DNA of 64,000 nt from the NCBI RefSeq assembly GCF_001570545.1, contig NZ_BBXD01000026.1, positions 107,252 through 171,251 of the forward strand. Reading direction: 5' to 3'. Position 1 is the stretch's first letter. Each line of letters opens with the position of its first letter. The notes under the pieces are model-generated. The model did no database searches, was not told the origin of the DNA, and saw nothing but the letters and a program-made list of their open reading frames with translations. Shown piece after piece: positions 63,681 to 64,000 of this stretch. The translations under genes were made by a program, and so were the position numbers. The stretch is from Herbidospora mongoliensis. GTDB taxonomy: Bacteria > Actinomycetota > Actinomycetes > Streptosporangiales > Streptosporangiaceae.

Positions 63681-64000
63681 CTTTTGGAGAGTTTGATCCT
63701 GGCTCAGGACGAACGCTGGCGGCGTGCTTAACACATGCAAGTCGAGCGGAAAGGCCCTTCGGGGTACTCGAGCGGCGAACGGGTGAGTAACACGTGAGTA
63801 ACCTGCCCCTGACTCTGGGATAAGCCTGGGAAACTGGGTCTAATACCGGATATGACGTCTTCTCGCATGAGATGGATGTGGAAAGTTTTTCGGTCAGGGA
63901 TGGACTCGCGGCCTATCAGCTTGTTGGTGGGGTAGTGGCCTACCAAGGCGACGACGGGTAGCCGGCCTGAGAGGGCGACCGGCCACACTGGGACTGAGAC
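63681..64000 (+). rRNA. 16S rRNA, 5' end (partial)
   Basis: AGAGTTTGATCCTGGCTCAG at 63688-63707 is the conserved 5' end of 16S rRNA; the mature start is set about 7 nt earlier by analogy with E. coli. The 320 nt reach the conserved ACACTGGGACTGAGA region, where the window ends. The V1-V2 sequence looks like Streptosporangiales. The rest of the operon lies outside. Confidence 0.97.

Overview
This is high-GC actinobacterial DNA, most likely from Streptosporangiales. The evidence is the 16S rRNA start at the right edge and a gene order that matches the Streptomyces bldC region: bldC, a conserved hypothetical, vdh, DUF3073, purM, purF, followed here by purL, purQ and purS. Most of the window is chromosomal housekeeping. 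The first 4.4 kb is different: it is visibly less GC-rich in places, carries accessory genes and stops at a tRNA-Lys gene.

Layout. 1-1653: the 3' end of a multi-ubiquitin-like protein, a ThiF/E1-like adenylyltransferase and a DUF6527-type cysteine-rich protein, overlapping as one operon (a bacterial ubiquitin-like conjugation system). 1787-4104: a convergent pair made of a putative PD-(D/E)XK-like nuclease and an unknown partner, then a small secreted protein. 4413-4487: tRNA-Lys, a plausible island edge. 4558-9555: glutaryl-CoA dehydrogenase, PspC protein, MFS exporter, zincin, membrane metallophosphoesterase. 9576-9903: tRNA-Glu, tRNA-Asp, tRNA-Phe and a terminator. 9984-20636: secreted proteins, an HTH-nSTAND-TM-WD40 protein (14 repeats), tandem zinc metallopeptidases, a decayed FAD oxidoreductase, an esterase, a PL8 lyase, a degenerate SDR and a TIMP-like protein. 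20797-26820: GAF-ANTAR regulator with a switch-like leader, STAS protein, pyrD, GH20 hexosaminidase, amidase lipoprotein, LacI regulator. 27065-34149: the bldC/vdh/pur block, a proline-rich membrane protein and an SCP-like protein. 34291-42667: PhoX-like phosphatase, two DHA2-type MFS exporters around a TetR regulator with a palindromic operator, and a translationally coupled adenylate cyclase/Crp pair. 42911-46873: purL, purQ, an RsbW-like ATPase and purS. 47124-51735: branched-chain 2-oxoacid dehydrogenase operon, a PpiC-like protein and a Dabb protein. 51732-61177: FadE5-like dehydrogenase with twin operators, a membrane protein, molybdopterin oxidoreductase, M28 peptidase, a YbhN-type membrane protein with a kinase-like domain, and an aldo-keto reductase. 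61174-63225: oligopeptidase B. 63421-64000: rrn promoters, leader and 320 nt of 16S rRNA.

How it fits together. The purine genes supply IMP synthesis in two minus-strand blocks (purF-purM and purS-purQ-purL). Vdh, the 2-oxoacid dehydrogenase and the acyl-CoA dehydrogenases form a branched-chain amino acid and acyl-CoA theme. Several genes have a -10-like hexamer 6-7 nt before the start codon and no Shine-Dalgarno sequence, which points to leaderless transcription. The most novel material is the ubiquitin-like operon and its neighbours, the GAF-ANTAR leader, a cluster of DnaA-box-like sites between purS and the dehydrogenase operon, and twin operators upstream of the FadE5-like gene.
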